Numbered from the stretch's first letter, positions 49,466 through 59,158 are shown. The stretch: DNA of 64,000 bases from 66-474 sp035281745 (GCA_035281745.1 DATEDI010000040.1:62001-126000), one strand, 5' to 3'. Numbers and translations are program-made. Notes: generated by a model not told the origin, from the letters alone.

Positions 49466-49805
49466 TGAAAAAAATCCTTTTGCGATGATAGGATTGCCCG
49501 GCGTCAAGCAGGCTCTGGCCCCGCATGGGCGACCCTGCACTCGTTCGCCGCGCGGACAAGGCTTCCGCCTGCCATTCCTGACCGGGAGCAGCCGGTACCT
49601 CGCCATCGTAACGTTCGGGTCGATGTTTGCCCACCGTCGCACGACGGTGCGGGGACTCGGGACGTGAACAATCCCACTCATCACCAGCCGGGGCCATTGA
49701 TCGGACCCGGCGACTGCCGCCAGGCGCGGCACGTCATTCGGCCGGCCGCCCCCTGAAGGCGCCGCCGACGACGCGCGCAGCAAAGGCGACTTCAAGGAAC
49801 CTACA
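49466..49805 (+). promoter_or_regulatory. Divergent promoter region and long rne leader
   Basis: These 340 bases between rluC and rne carry no gene. RNase E mRNA usually has a long 5' leader through which the enzyme controls its own level. A clear hairpin (CACCGTC, GCAC loop, GACGGTG) lies at 49632-49649. AAGGAA seven bases before the ATG is the ribosome site. The region near 49470-49500 (AAAAAAATCC, GATGATAGGAT) is the most A/T-rich and probably holds the divergent promoters. Confidence 0.5.
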
Positions 49806-52778
49806 ATGAAACGCATGTTGATCAACGCAACTCAGCGTGAGGAGTTGCGCGTGGCCATCGTCGATGGCCAAGCCCTGTACGACCTCGACCTCGAAATCCC
49901 CTCGCGCGAACAGAAGAAGTCGAACATCTACAAGGCCCGCATCACCCGGGTCGAACCCTCCCTCGAAGCTTGCTTCGTCGACTACGGCGCCGAACGCCAC
50001 GGCTTCCTTCCCCTGAAGGAAATCGCCCGCGAGTACTTCACGCAAGGTGTCGACCACAACAAGGCCGGCATCCGCGAACTGCTGAAGGAAGGCCAGCAGC
50101 TCATCGTCCAGGTCGAGAAGGAAGAACGCGGCAACAAGGGCGCCGCGCTCACCACTTATATATCGCTGGCCGGCCGCTACATGGTGCTGATGCCGAACAG
50201 CCCGAACGCGGGCGGCGTATCGCGCCGCATCGAGGGCGAGGACCGGCAGGCGTTGAAGGAAGCGCTGCAGCACGTGACGGTACCCGAAGAAATGGGCCTG
50301 ATCGTGCGCACCGCCGGCGTCGGCCGCGACGCCGAGGAACTGCAGTGGGATCTGGATTACCTGCTGCAACTCTGGAAAGCCATTTCCGAAGCCGTCGCGT
50401 CGAAATCCGCACCGTTCCTGATCTACCAGGAATCCAAGTTGTTCATCCGCGCGCTGCGTGATTACCTGCGCGCCGACATCGGCGAAATCCTGATCGACGA
50501 ACCTTCGCTGTACGAAGACGCCAAGCAGTTCATGCAGCAGGTAATGCCCAACAGCCTGCGCAAGCTCAAGCTCTACAGTGACGATGTACCGCTGTTCACG
50601 CGCTTCCAGATCGAAACCCAGATCGAGAGCGCCTACGACCGCAACGTGCGGTTGCCTTCGGGCGGCTCGATCGTGATCGATCCGACCGAGGCGCTCACCT
50701 CCATAGACATCAACTCCTCGCGCGCCACCAAGGGCAGCGACATCGAGGACACCGCGTTCCACACCAACTGCGAAGCAGCGGTCGAGATCGCGCGCCAGCT
50801 GCGCATCCGCGATTTGGGCGGTCTCGTGGTGATCGACTTCATCGACATGGAAAGCTCGCGCCACCAGCGCGAAGTCGAGGAGAAACTGCGCAATGCGCTG
50901 AAGCTGGACCGCGCGCGCGTGCAGCTCGGTCGCATCTCGCGCTTCGGCCTGATGGAGCTTTCCCGCCAAAGGCTGCGCCCGAGCCTGGAAGAATCCACGC
51001 AGATCGTGTGCCCGCGTTGCGACGGCCATGGCCGCATCCGTGGCATCGAATCGCTGTCGCTGTCGGCATTGCGCCTGATCGAAGAACACGCGATGAAGGA
51101 AAACACCGGGCAGGTGCTGGTGCAGGCACCCGCCCGCGTAGCCAACTTCCTGCTCAACGAAAAACGCTCCAGCGTGGTCGAGATCGAGCTACGCCACAAG
51201 GTGCACGTGGTGATCGTCGCCGACGAGAACCTGGAAACGCCGCACCTTGAAATTACGCGCATCCGCGAAAACGAGATGGGCGAGCACGCCAAGCCGAGTT
51301 ACGAGCGCCTGACCGAAGTGGCGGCCACGCCGCAACCGCGCATGGGTGTGGTGGTGCACGGTGAGGAACCCGCGGTCAGCGGCATCCAGCGTGTCACGCC
51401 GATGCCGCAACGCGAAGAAGTTGCGCCTGCGCCGGCTGCGGCGCCCGCGCCGGTCGCATCCGTACCCGCCGCAGCGTCCGGCGGCTTGATGGGTCGCCTG
51501 TTCGGCTGGTTCCGCAATCCGCCCGCGCCGGAAGCGCAGCCGCCCGAACGGACACAGCCGAAACGCGCCGCGGAATCATCCGACACGCAACGCCGGGAAC
51601 GCTCCACCGAACGACGCCCGGAGACTTCGCGCAGCAACGGCGGACGCCGCAACGGCCACGATCGCGATGGCGATGGGCGCCGCACGCGCCAACAGGGCTC
51701 GCAGGCATCCAAATCGCCGCAATCCAAATCGGGCAAATCGCGCGGTGATGATTTGCAACGTCAGGCGCGCCCGGCTCAGAAAGCCGCGACGCCCGCAGCG
51801 CCGAAATCTGCCACCGAGTCCCGCGCCCAGGAAACCAGGTCCGTGCGCGGCGATTCGACCGCGGCACCACATCACGACACGCAGCATCCGCATCATGACG
51901 CGCCGCGTCCGGCGACTGCGAAACCTGTGCCAGCAGCGGGCGCCGAGGCCGAAACCGCCAAACCGATCGAGAACGTCGCCAACGGCGCCGAGGCACCGGC
52001 CACCCCGACGACCGCCGATGCCACCGGCACCGGCAAGCGTCGCCGCGGTCGCCGCGGCGGACGTCGTCGCAAGCACGCGAACGCAGCCACCCAGAATGAT
52101 GCCGCGCCCGCCGCGCCGCACGACATCGATGACGAGGATGCCGACCGCAGCGACCACACGCCGCCTTCGGCGGGACCGACGACTCCGCGCGGCGAATCGG
52201 CACGCGCTTCGGACGCCGCAAAAGTCGCCAGGAATCCGGTTCCCGCAGCGGCTTCGGGCGCGTCGGTGGAACACGAGCAGGCGCCCACCACCGCGCCGCT
52301 GTTTGCCGTTCCCGAACGCAAGCCCGCGGCGACCGCGCCCCCCGCGCCTGCGCCGCAGCCCATCGCGGCCTCCGCGCCCAGCGAAAACGTGCCACGAGCG
52401 ACCACGCCGCCCATGGAAGTTTCCACGCCTGTGAAGCCCACGTCGGTGACGCCGGCGCCGGCCACGCCGCATGCGCCGCAACCGCACGCACCTGCTGCAG
52501 CCTCAGCTATGCCCATGTCATCCATGGCCTCGCCTGCGCCTGTCGCAATTCCGGTCGCACCCGCGGTGCCGAAACCGGAACCGGTCACACCCTCGCTGTT
52601 CGCGGCGCCACCCGCGGCGCGGCCGTTGGCGCAGCCGCTGCCGCGCCACCCGGCGATTCCGACCCCGCGTCCTTTATCCGGCGCGATCCGGCCGATCCTG
52701 GCACCGAGCGTGCTGCCACCCAAGGCGCCAACCGCGCCCGCGGTCCCAGCTTCCGAGCCTGACAAACCGCGGGAATGA
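49806..52778 (+). CDS. rne: Ribonuclease E
   Basis: A 990-residue essential endoribonuclease for mRNA decay and rRNA/tRNA processing. The catalytic half (1 to about 510) has the S1 domain (IYKARITRVEPSLEACFVDY), the 5'-sensor region, the DNase I-like site with metal ligands Asp301 (SIDINSSRATKG) and Asp344 (VVIDFIDME), and the zinc link CPRCDGHG (Cys402, Cys405). The C-terminal half is disordered and Pro/Ala-rich. It has an amphipathic membrane-anchor candidate (GGLMGRLFGWFRNPP) and Arg-rich RNA-binding stretches (GKRRRGRRGGRRRKHAN) where degradosome partners would bind. Confidence 0.97.
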   Translation: MKRMLINATQREELRVAIVDGQALYDLDLEIPSREQKKSNIYKARITRVEPSLEACFVDYGAERHGFLPLKEIAREYFTQGVDHNKAGIRELLKEGQQLIVQVEKEERGNKGAALTTYISLAGRYMVLMPNSPNAGGVSRRIEGEDRQALKEALQHVTVPEEMGLIVRTAGVGRDAEELQWDLDYLLQLWKAISEAVASKSAPFLIYQESKLFIRALRDYLRADIGEILIDEPSLYEDAKQFMQQVMPNSLRKLKLYSDDVPLFTRFQIETQIESAYDRNVRLPSGGSIVIDPTEALTSIDINSSRATKGSDIEDTAFHTNCEAAVEIARQLRIRDLGGLVVIDFIDMESSRHQREVEEKLRNALKLDRARVQLGRISRFGLMELSRQRLRPSLEESTQIVCPRCDGHGRIRGIESLSLSALRLIEEHAMKENTGQVLVQAPARVANFLLNEKRSSVVEIELRHKVHVVIVADENLETPHLEITRIRENEMGEHAKPSYERLTEVAATPQPRMGVVVHGEEPAVSGIQRVTPMPQREEVAPAPAAAPAPVASVPAAASGGLMGRLFGWFRNPPAPEAQPPERTQPKRAAESSDTQRRERSTERRPETSRSNGGRRNGHDRDGDGRRTRQQGSQASKSPQSKSGKSRGDDLQRQARPAQKAATPAAPKSATESRAQETRSVRGDSTAAPHHDTQHPHHDAPRPATAKPVPAAGAEAETAKPIENVANGAEAPATPTTADATGTGKRRRGRRGGRRRKHANAATQNDAAPAAPHDIDDEDADRSDHTPPSAGPTTPRGESARASDAAKVARNPVPAAASGASVEHEQAPTTAPLFAVPERKPAATAPPAPAPQPIAASAPSENVPRATTPPMEVSTPVKPTSVTPAPATPHAPQPHAPAAASAMPMSSMASPAPVAIPVAPAVPKPEPVTPSLFAAPPAARPLAQPLPRHPAIPTPRPLSGAIRPILAPSVLPPKAPTAPAVPASEPDKPRE

Positions 52779-52837
52779 TCGCGCGCAACCCGTCGATTCT
52801 GCAGCAGTTCGAGCCGACCGGTTGCCGCGGGTGACCG

Positions 52838-52866
52838 CCCTGGAAGCGACCATGTCGCTTCCAGGG
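52838..52866. terminator. Hairpin between convergent rne and response regulator genes
   Basis: CCCTGGAAGCGAC and its exact complement form a 13-bp stem with a 3-base loop in the 107-base gap between the two convergent genes. No T-run follows on either strand, so it may work as a weak bidirectional terminator or as 3' end protection. Confidence 0.5.
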
Positions 52867-52885
52867 GTCTGAAACCAGAACCCGT

Positions 52886-53533
52886 TTACACCTCGCCCAG
52901 TTGCTCGCCCAGGAGACCGTGCGCCGTCAGCACGTGGGCGAGCGCGATGGTGTGCTGCACGCTCAGCTTCTCGAACAGGCGCTGCTTGTAGGTCGACACG
53001 GTCTTGGCGCTCAGGTGCAGGCGGGCGGCGACTTCGTTGACGGCCAGCCCGCGCGCCAGCATCAGCGCGACTTCCATCTCCCGCGAAGAGAGCGCCTCCA
53101 GCGGAGAAGCGTCGCCGTCGACCGCGGCCAGCGCCATCTCGCGCGCGACGGTGGCATCGAGGTAGCGATGGCCCTGCGCAACGGTGCGCACCGCACTCAC
53201 CAATTCCTCGGCGGGGCAACCCTTGGTGAGATAACCCAGCGCACCCGACTGCAGCAGGCGGCGCGGGAATTGCGCGTCCTGCACCACTGTCAGGATCACG
53301 ATGTGGGTTGGCAGGCCGGATCGCTGCACGCGTTCGGTGAGTTCGATCCCGCTCATGCCCGGCATGTGCACGTCGATCAGCGCGACATCGGGTTTCATCG
53401 CGCGCACCAGCCGCAAGCCGTCTTCCGCGTTGCTGGCCTCGCCCACCACTTCGATGCCGGGCTGCCCGGAAAGGATCAGGCAAAATCCCGAACGCACCAG
53501 CTCGTGATCGTCCACCAAAACCACGCGAATCAT
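52886..53533 (-). CDS. NarL/GacA-family response regulator
   Basis: A 215-residue two-component regulator. The receiver domain (1 to about 120) has the acidic pocket VLVDDHE, the phosphoacceptor Asp in ALIDVHMPGMSG (near residue 54) and the Lys in GYLTKGCP (near 104). The LuxR-type helix-turn-helix is in LSSREMEVALMLARGLAVNE and AARLHLSAKTVSTYKQRLFE. The sequence resembles GacA/UvrY, which controls small RNAs of the Csr/Rsm system. No sensor kinase or uvrC lies nearby, so the GacA identity rests on similarity alone. Confidence 0.9.
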   Translation of the reverse strand: MIRVVLVDDHELVRSGFCLILSGQPGIEVVGEASNAEDGLRLVRAMKPDVALIDVHMPGMSGIELTERVQRSGLPTHIVILTVVQDAQFPRRLLQSGALGYLTKGCPAEELVSAVRTVAQGHRYLDATVAREMALAAVDGDASPLEALSSREMEVALMLARGLAVNEVAARLHLSAKTVSTYKQRLFEKLSVQHTIALAHVLTAHGLLGEQLGEV

Positions 53534-53613
53534 GCGGCGCTCCCCTGAGTATGCCGATGCGGGCTCCGGCCAACCCTAGACCGCGGTGGCGGTGATTGCA
53601 AGTCACCGCCCCC

Positions 53614-53619
53614 TACAAT
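53614..53619 (+). promoter_or_regulatory. -10 element implying a leaderless transcript (cysteine-synthase-like gene)
   Basis: TACAAT ends 7 bases before the A of the ATG at 53626, so the transcript should begin at or next to the start codon. No ribosome site precedes this ATG. The same spacing is seen at 57542. Confidence 0.45.
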
Positions 53620-53625
53620 GCCGGC

Positions 53626-54687
53626 ATGCACACATGGACCCGCCGCGCGATCGCCGCGCTCGAAGCCGAGGCCGCACGTTCGGCCGACACCCACCTGATC
53701 CGTCTCGACCTGCCTGCGTTTCCGGGCATCCCGCTGTACTTCAAGGACGAGTCGGTGCACCCCACCGGCAGCCTGAAGCATCGGCTGGGGCGTTCGCTGT
53801 TCCTGTATGCGATCTGCAACGGCTGGCTCGATGGGGACCGTCCGGTCATCGAAGCGTCCAGCGGCAGCACCGCGATTTCGGAAGCCTACTTCGCACGTCT
53901 GCTGAACCTGCCGTTTTTCGCGGTGATGCCGAGCAGGACTTCGAAACAGAAGATCGCGCAGATCGAATTTTTCGGCGGCCAATGCCATCTCATCGACGAC
54001 ACCGACGTGTACGGCGCGGCGCAGCGACTGGCCGAACGTTGCGGCGGGCACTACATGGATCAATTCACCTACGCCGAACGCGCCACCGACTGGCGCGGCA
54101 ACAACAACATCGCCGAATCGATCTTCCGCCAGATGCAGCGCGAGGCCGACCCGGTGCCACGCTGGATCGTGGTCAGCGCCGGCACCGGCGGTACCTCGGC
54201 CACGCTGGGTCGGTACATCCGTTACGGCAGCGCGCAGCGAAGCGAAACGCGGCTCGCGGTGGTCGATCCCGAGAACTCGGTGTTCGCCGACTACTACGAA
54301 ACCGGCGACGCCAGCCTGACGCTCGAACGCGGTTCGCGCATCGAGGGCATCGGTCGTCCGCGCGTGGAACCTTCATTCCTGCCCGGCGTGATCGACCGCA
54401 TGATCCGTGTCGCCGACGTCGACAGCATGGCCGCGCTGCGTGTGCTGGAGAAATTGCTCGGTCGCCGCTGCGGTGGTTCCACCGGTACCAACTTTGTCGG
54501 CGCCCTGCAGTTGATGTCGGAGATGAGGGCGGTCGGCGAAACCGGGCCGGTGGTCACGCTGATCTGTGACAGCGGCGAACGCTACGCCGGCACGTACTAC
54601 AACGACGCGTGGCTTGTGGCAGAAAACCTGGACATCGCGCCCGCGCTGTCGCGGCTGAAACGGATCGCCGATACTGGCGGCGCCTGA
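53626..54687 (+). CDS. PLP-dependent cysteine synthase family protein (Cds1-like)
   Basis: A 353-residue fold-type II PLP enzyme. The Schiff-base lysine is in PTGSLKHRLG near residue 50, with the substrate loop EASSGSTAISEAYFA and the phosphate-binding loop SAGTGGTSATLG near residue 185. VVDPENSVFADYYE and CGGSTGTNFVGALQL follow. The group resembles mycobacterial Cds1 and related proteins that release sulfide from cysteine more than CysK/CysM. The exact reaction is not determinable here. The ATG gives the family N-terminus; there is no ribosome site but a -10 element is placed for a leaderless start. Confidence 0.88.
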   Translation: MHTWTRRAIAALEAEAARSADTHLIRLDLPAFPGIPLYFKDESVHPTGSLKHRLGRSLFLYAICNGWLDGDRPVIEASSGSTAISEAYFARLLNLPFFAVMPSRTSKQKIAQIEFFGGQCHLIDDTDVYGAAQRLAERCGGHYMDQFTYAERATDWRGNNNIAESIFRQMQREADPVPRWIVVSAGTGGTSATLGRYIRYGSAQRSETRLAVVDPENSVFADYYETGDASLTLERGSRIEGIGRPRVEPSFLPGVIDRMIRVADVDSMAALRVLEKLLGRRCGGSTGTNFVGALQLMSEMRAVGETGPVVTLICDSGERYAGTYYNDAWLVAENLDIAPALSRLKRIADTGGA

Positions 54688-54709
54688 CCGCCCCGGAAGC
54701 CGATCGCGC

Positions 54710-56806
54710 ATGACCGCCCTCACCCGACTGCGCGAGGACCCACTGCTGCAAACCTTGCTGCACACCGGCAGGCGCGAGGTGCCGGTGACGGTCGCGCTGC
54801 GCAACACCGCGGCCATCGTGTTGCCGCTGCTCATCGGCGTGCTGACCGATCACCTGTTCGCGGGCCTCGGCGTTTCCGCCGGCGCACTCAATACGATGTT
54901 CGCCGACCAGCCGGGGCCTTACCGGTTGCGCCTGCGACGCATGCTGTTGACGGCGATTGCAGCCGGCGTCGCCGCGTTCGCCGGTGCGGTGCTCGGCCAA
55001 TGGCCGGTGGCGCTGCTGTTCGCCGCGGCGTTGTGGGGTTTCGGTGCCGCCCTGCTGGTCGCCGTGGATGCGCACCTGACGCGCGTGGGCTTGACCAGCC
55101 TGATCCTGCTGGTGGTGCTGGGCGCCGAGCCGCAGACAGTGACCCACGCGATCCCGGTGGGCCTGCTGATCTTCGCCGGCGGCCTGCTGCAGACGCTGTT
55201 CGCGATCGCGGCATGGCCGCTGCAACGCTACCGGCCCGAGCGACTCGCGCTCGCGCAAGGGTTCCGCGGACTCGCCGACTTCGCATGCACCGACGCCGAC
55301 GATGACGTCGCAACCGCGCTACCGCCATCACTCAACGATCTGCAGGCACTCCTGTTCGGCGCCGGCCGCGCGCGCGGCCGCGCGGTCGAAGCCTTTCGCG
55401 TGCTTGCGGAACTATCGGAACGGATCCGGCTGGAATTGTTCGCGCTTGCAAGCCAACAGGCCGCATGCGAACAGCCAGTGCTGCGCGACATCCTGGCGAG
55501 CGCACGCAGCGCCGCGGCGGAGGTGCTGACCACGATCGCGAATGCGCTGGAACAGGCGGCGCCACCCGCCTCCGCGGCGGCGCTCGACGCCTATGCGCAG
55601 GCGATCGCGCGCATCGAATCGATGGCCGCCTCGGCCGAGGCTGAGATCGCGGATGCCCGCATCGCGGCCCTCGGCGGGCAATTGCGCGCGGCCGTCCGCA
55701 ACACCGACACCGCCGGCAGCCGCGGCGAGATCCGCGCGCTGCGCTCGGAATTCCGGCTGCCGCGCGCGCTGCAATCGGCCAATCCGCTGCCCACCCTGCG
55801 CGCCAACTTGCGTCTTGCGTCGCCGGCTTTCCGGCACGCGATCCGCTGCGGCGCATGCGTCGCGATCGCGATTGCGCTGGCACACGTGCTGCCGCTGTCG
55901 CGCGGCTACTGGATGCCGATGACGGTGGCCATCGTGTTGAAGCCCGATTTCGGCGCCACCTGGCGCTATGGTTTGCTGCGCGTGGCCGGCACGCTCGGCG
56001 GCCTGTTGCTCACAACGGCCGTGCTGCACTTCGGCGGACTCGGCGGTTTCTGGACGTCGCTCGCATTGATGGCGGTGTTGTGCTTCGCCTTCCGCGAACT
56101 CGCGAGCGTGCATTACGGCATCGCGGTGGTGTGCCTGACCGGCCTGGTGGTGATCCTGTTGTCGTTTTACGGCATTCCGGCGGCGGACTCGGTGCTGGCG
56201 CGCGGCATCGACACCGTGCTCGGCAGCGCGTTGGCGCTGCTGGCCTATTTTTTGTGGCCGACGTGGGAGCGCGGCCGCGAACACGAAGTGGTCGCGCACA
56301 TGCTGGATACGTATCGCGCGTACCTGATCGCGACCTTGCGCGGCAGCCCACAGGCCCGCCACGACACCCGCATCGACGCGCGTGCCGCGCGCAGCGCCGC
56401 GCAGGCGTCGCTGGACCGGCTGCGCAGCGAACCCGCCAGTCGCGCCAACGCGCCGCGCGCCGAAGCGCTGGTCGCACAGGCCAATCGCGTGGTCCGCGCG
56501 GCCATGATGCTGGAAGCGGCGCGCGGCGATACCGACGGTGTTCGCGCTCCGCAGATGGACCGATTCGCAGGCGCCTGCGGTGCCGCCATGCGCGAAGCTG
56601 CAGAGGCCTTGCGCGAAGCGCGCGCCCCGCAAGGCAGGTTCCATTTGCGTTCGGAGCAAGGTGCGCTGGTCGCGTCGCTGGCAGAAGACACGGACGCTGT
56701 TGCGGTGACGCTGCGAGACGCCAGCGACCGCATCGTGGACGCCATCGACAGCCTGCTGCACGTGCTCGCGCAGCCACACGAAATTGCGCCATCAGGCAAC
56801 CGTTGA
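54710..56806 (+). CDS. FUSC family inner-membrane transporter (YccS-like)
   Basis: A 698-residue protein of the fusaric-acid-resistance/YccS type, thought to export aromatic acids or related compounds. It has two sets of about six helices: residues 25-175 (AIVLPLLIGVLTDHLFAGLG, LLVAVDAHLTRVGLTSLILL) and 380-500 (RGYWMPMTVAIVLKPDFG, GGLLLTTAVLHFGGLGGFW). Each set is followed by a long soluble helical domain. The GYWMPMTVAIVLKPD motif is the family hallmark. It begins 22 bases after the cysteine-synthase-like gene on the same strand and may share its transcript. Confidence 0.9.
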   Translation: MTALTRLREDPLLQTLLHTGRREVPVTVALRNTAAIVLPLLIGVLTDHLFAGLGVSAGALNTMFADQPGPYRLRLRRMLLTAIAAGVAAFAGAVLGQWPVALLFAAALWGFGAALLVAVDAHLTRVGLTSLILLVVLGAEPQTVTHAIPVGLLIFAGGLLQTLFAIAAWPLQRYRPERLALAQGFRGLADFACTDADDDVATALPPSLNDLQALLFGAGRARGRAVEAFRVLAELSERIRLELFALASQQAACEQPVLRDILASARSAAAEVLTTIANALEQAAPPASAAALDAYAQAIARIESMAASAEAEIADARIAALGGQLRAAVRNTDTAGSRGEIRALRSEFRLPRALQSANPLPTLRANLRLASPAFRHAIRCGACVAIAIALAHVLPLSRGYWMPMTVAIVLKPDFGATWRYGLLRVAGTLGGLLLTTAVLHFGGLGGFWTSLALMAVLCFAFRELASVHYGIAVVCLTGLVVILLSFYGIPAADSVLARGIDTVLGSALALLAYFLWPTWERGREHEVVAHMLDTYRAYLIATLRGSPQARHDTRIDARAARSAAQASLDRLRSEPASRANAPRAEALVAQANRVVRAAMMLEAARGDTDGVRAPQMDRFAGACGAAMREAAEALREARAPQGRFHLRSEQGALVASLAEDTDAVAVTLRDASDRIVDAIDSLLHVLAQPHEIAPSGNR

Positions 56807-56881
56807 TTCCCGCGCAGGACACGACCGACCCGCTGGATTTCTGCCTGCGCGTGAATGACGAGCAGAAAAACCGGTTGCAGA

Positions 56882-57480
56882 CTATTTTACCGCCACCGCA
56901 TCGGTAGTCGTGGGCAGGTCGATTTTCCTGCAGAACGCCGCGAAACGCGGATCGTTGCGGTAGCGCAGGATCAAAGGATCGTACAGCAGCATGCTGACGC
57001 CAAGATCGTGAACGTCAGCGGCGCGGTCCAGCCATTTGCCGTCGCCGGCATTGGAACGGGTGCGGCTGACATCGATGCCTTCGGCGTGGCGACCACGGCG
57101 GGTCTGACTCCGCCATGCGGCGCACGCGCGTACACCCACAACGCGCCGCCTCCGATCGCGAGCAACAGCGCGATGATCAACAACTCGGCGCCGTCGACCC
57201 GCTGCACGCCACGTTCGCCGTGATACCACGCCGGCACCAGCGCGACGAAGAAACCGATCGCCAGCGCCAGGATGATGACCTGCTCGACGCGATCCGGCCA
57301 GCCGAAGCGCTGCGCCACCACGTCCAGTCCCTGCACGAACGCAAACGCCGCGGCGACGTAGGCCAGCGCCCATTGCACCAGCTTGCGTTGCTTCAATCCG
57401 ACCCAGAATGCGCTGCTCACCGCGATCCCCAACCGCGCGCTGTCCGCCCACGATGCCGCAATTTGCACGCAATGCGGCAT
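56882..57480 (-). pseudogene. Decayed membrane/TPR protein gene, N- and C-terminal pieces in different frames
   Basis: One minus-strand frame (57480-56971) has a membrane module GLKQRKLVQWALAYVAAAFA, QGLDVVAQRFGWPDRVEQ and a second and third helix to GGGALWVYAR, like the N-terminus of proteins that carry long TPR tails. A second frame (ending at 56882) has the typical tail of such proteins: YDPLILRYRNDPRFAAFC, then RKIDLP. The expected several hundred residues of TPR between them are missing, and the tail is out of frame with the head. An internal deletion with a frameshift explains this. Confidence 0.65.
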
Positions 57481-57541
57481 CCCGTCACGAAATGGCGCTG
57501 TCCGGGCGCGGGCGCAGCTCGGCCAGCTTGCGCACCTGACC

Positions 57542-57547
57542 TATACT
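57542..57547 (+). promoter_or_regulatory. -10 element implying a leaderless transcript (kynurenine-branch cluster)
   Basis: TATACT ends 7 bases before the A of the ATG at 57554, the same spacing as at 53614. No ribosome site lies between them and no clear -35 is visible. It would drive the amidohydrolase gene and perhaps the genes after it. Confidence 0.5.
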
Positions 57548-57553
57548 TGCGGC

Positions 57554-58579
57554 ATGCTGAAGGTTGACGTCCATTCGCACATTCTGCCGCCGGACTGGCC
57601 CAATCTCGCCGAAAAATACGGCGATCCGCGCTTTCCCGTGATGGTGAACGCGGGCGGACACCACCGCATCTATCGCGGCAACAAATTCTTCCGCGAGATA
57701 TGGCAGAACTCGTTCGACGCCGAATTCCGGATCGAGGAATGCAGGAAGCTCGGGCTCAACGTGCAGGTGATCTCCACGGTGCCGGTGCTGTTTTCCTACT
57801 GGGCCAAGCCGAACCAGGCGCGCGAACTGCACCGGCACCTGAACACGCACACCGCGGAGATCTGCCGGGCGCATCCGCAGCACTACGCCGGCATCGGTAC
57901 CGTGCCGCTGCAATCGCCGCGCCTCGCGATCGAGGAAATGGAACACTGCGTCGAGCAACTCGGGCTGCAGGGCGTGCAGATCGGCTCGCACGTCAACAAC
58001 TTGAATCTCGATGCGCCGGAACTGTTCTCCTTCTTCGAGGCCGCGGCCGATCTTGGCGCCGCGATCCTGATCCATCCGTGGGACATGATGGGCAAGGACA
58101 CGATGCCCAAATACTGGCTGCCGTGGCTGGTCGGCATGCCGGCCGAGCAATCGCGTGCCGCTTGCAGCCTGATCTTCGGCGGCGTGCTGGAACGTCTGCC
58201 GAGTCTGCGCATCGCGTTCGCGCACGGCGGCGGATCGTTCCCCTTTACCATCGGCCGCATCGAACATGGTTACCGGATGCGCCCGGACCTCGTCGCCACC
58301 GACAACGCGCGCGCACCGCGCGAATATTTCGGGCGCCTGTTTTTCGATTCGTGCGTGCACGATTCGCAAGCGCTGCGCTATCTTCTCGACGTCGTCGGGG
58401 ACGATCGCGTGATGCTGGGCACGGATTACCCGTTTCCGCTCGGCGAACAGCAGCCCGGCAGCGGCATCGACGCGCTCAAGTTGCAGCCGCGCCAGCGCGA
58501 TCGCGTGTTCCACGGCGCCGCACTGGAATGGCTGGGCTTGCCCAAACAACGATTCGATGCTCCTTCGGAGGTTTCATGA
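57554..58579 (+). CDS. Amidohydrolase, probable 2-amino-3-carboxymuconate-semialdehyde decarboxylase (ACMSD)
   Basis: A 341-residue metal-dependent amidohydrolase. The HxH motif DVHSHILPPDW opens the protein. The ACMSD-type features are TVPVLFSYWAKP, GVQIGSHVNNLNLD, LIHPWDMMGKDTMPKYWLPW (His ligand), AHGGGSFPFTIGRIEHG and LGTDYPFPLGE (Asp ligand). ACMSD diverts ACMS away from quinolinate and NAD towards 2-aminomuconate semialdehyde. The neighbouring kynU and kmo genes make that assignment strong. The start ATG begins the conserved N-terminus; upstream codons are not conserved. The stop overlaps the next gene as ATGA. Confidence 0.92.
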   Translation: MLKVDVHSHILPPDWPNLAEKYGDPRFPVMVNAGGHHRIYRGNKFFREIWQNSFDAEFRIEECRKLGLNVQVISTVPVLFSYWAKPNQARELHRHLNTHTAEICRAHPQHYAGIGTVPLQSPRLAIEEMEHCVEQLGLQGVQIGSHVNNLNLDAPELFSFFEAAADLGAAILIHPWDMMGKDTMPKYWLPWLVGMPAEQSRAACSLIFGGVLERLPSLRIAFAHGGGSFPFTIGRIEHGYRMRPDLVATDNARAPREYFGRLFFDSCVHDSQALRYLLDVVGDDRVMLGTDYPFPLGEQQPGSGIDALKLQPRQRDRVFHGAALEWLGLPKQRFDAPSEVS

Positions 58580-59091
58580 ATCGCAACACAAGTTCGCTGC
58601 TGGCGCTGTTCGGCGTCTGTGCGCTCGCGATCGCACCGGCGGCGTTCGGTGCCGATTATTCGCTGGCCGGTGGCGCGGTGAAATTCTCTGCGCCCGACGC
58701 ATGGCCGATGTTGATGGAGAAGCTGGACGGCCCGCGCCAGTTCGTCGCGCTGCAGGTGAAAAATCCCGGCGACGCGAACTCGCTCGCACGCATCACGGTC
58801 ACGACCGAGCAGGTCGATGGCGTGCAGGGGTTCCAGAAATTCCTGAGCGACGGCACCGCGCGCGCGCGCAAGCTGCCGGGCTACGTGGCGATCACTTCAT
58901 TGGGCGACGCGTCCAGCCTGCGCTACACCGCGACGGAAAACCACGAGAAAAATGCGTATACCGAGGTCTACGCGTACCGTTCCAATCTGGCGATCCAGGT
59001 GCGCTGCATCCGGCCGGCCGGCGCGGCCAACGCCTGGAATTCGACGTTCGATGCCGGATGCCAGTCGATCGTGGGCGCGGTGGAAAAATAG
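58576..59091 (+). CDS. Secreted hypothetical protein in the kynurenine cluster
   Basis: A 171-residue protein with a signal peptide (about 1-25, ending AAFGA). The mature part is beta-rich (YSLAGGAVKFSAPDAWPMLM, ARITVTTEQVDGVQGFQKFL) with two cysteines near the C-terminus (VRCIRPAG, DAGCQSIVG) that could form a disulfide. I do not recognise a family. Its start overlaps the amidohydrolase stop, with GGAG in range, so it is translationally coupled to that gene. A periplasmic protein in a tryptophan-degradation cluster is odd; the link may be only transcriptional. Confidence 0.8.
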   Translation: MNRNTSSLLALFGVCALAIAPAAFGADYSLAGGAVKFSAPDAWPMLMEKLDGPRQFVALQVKNPGDANSLARITVTTEQVDGVQGFQKFLSDGTARARKLPGYVAITSLGDASSLRYTATENHEKNAYTEVYAYRSNLAIQVRCIRPAGAANAWNSTFDAGCQSIVGAVEK

Positions 59092-59158
59092 TTCTTTGCG
59101 ATCGTCCATCATCACGACGGCGCGAGATCGCCGCTGCGGAGAACGATCGCATCCATGC

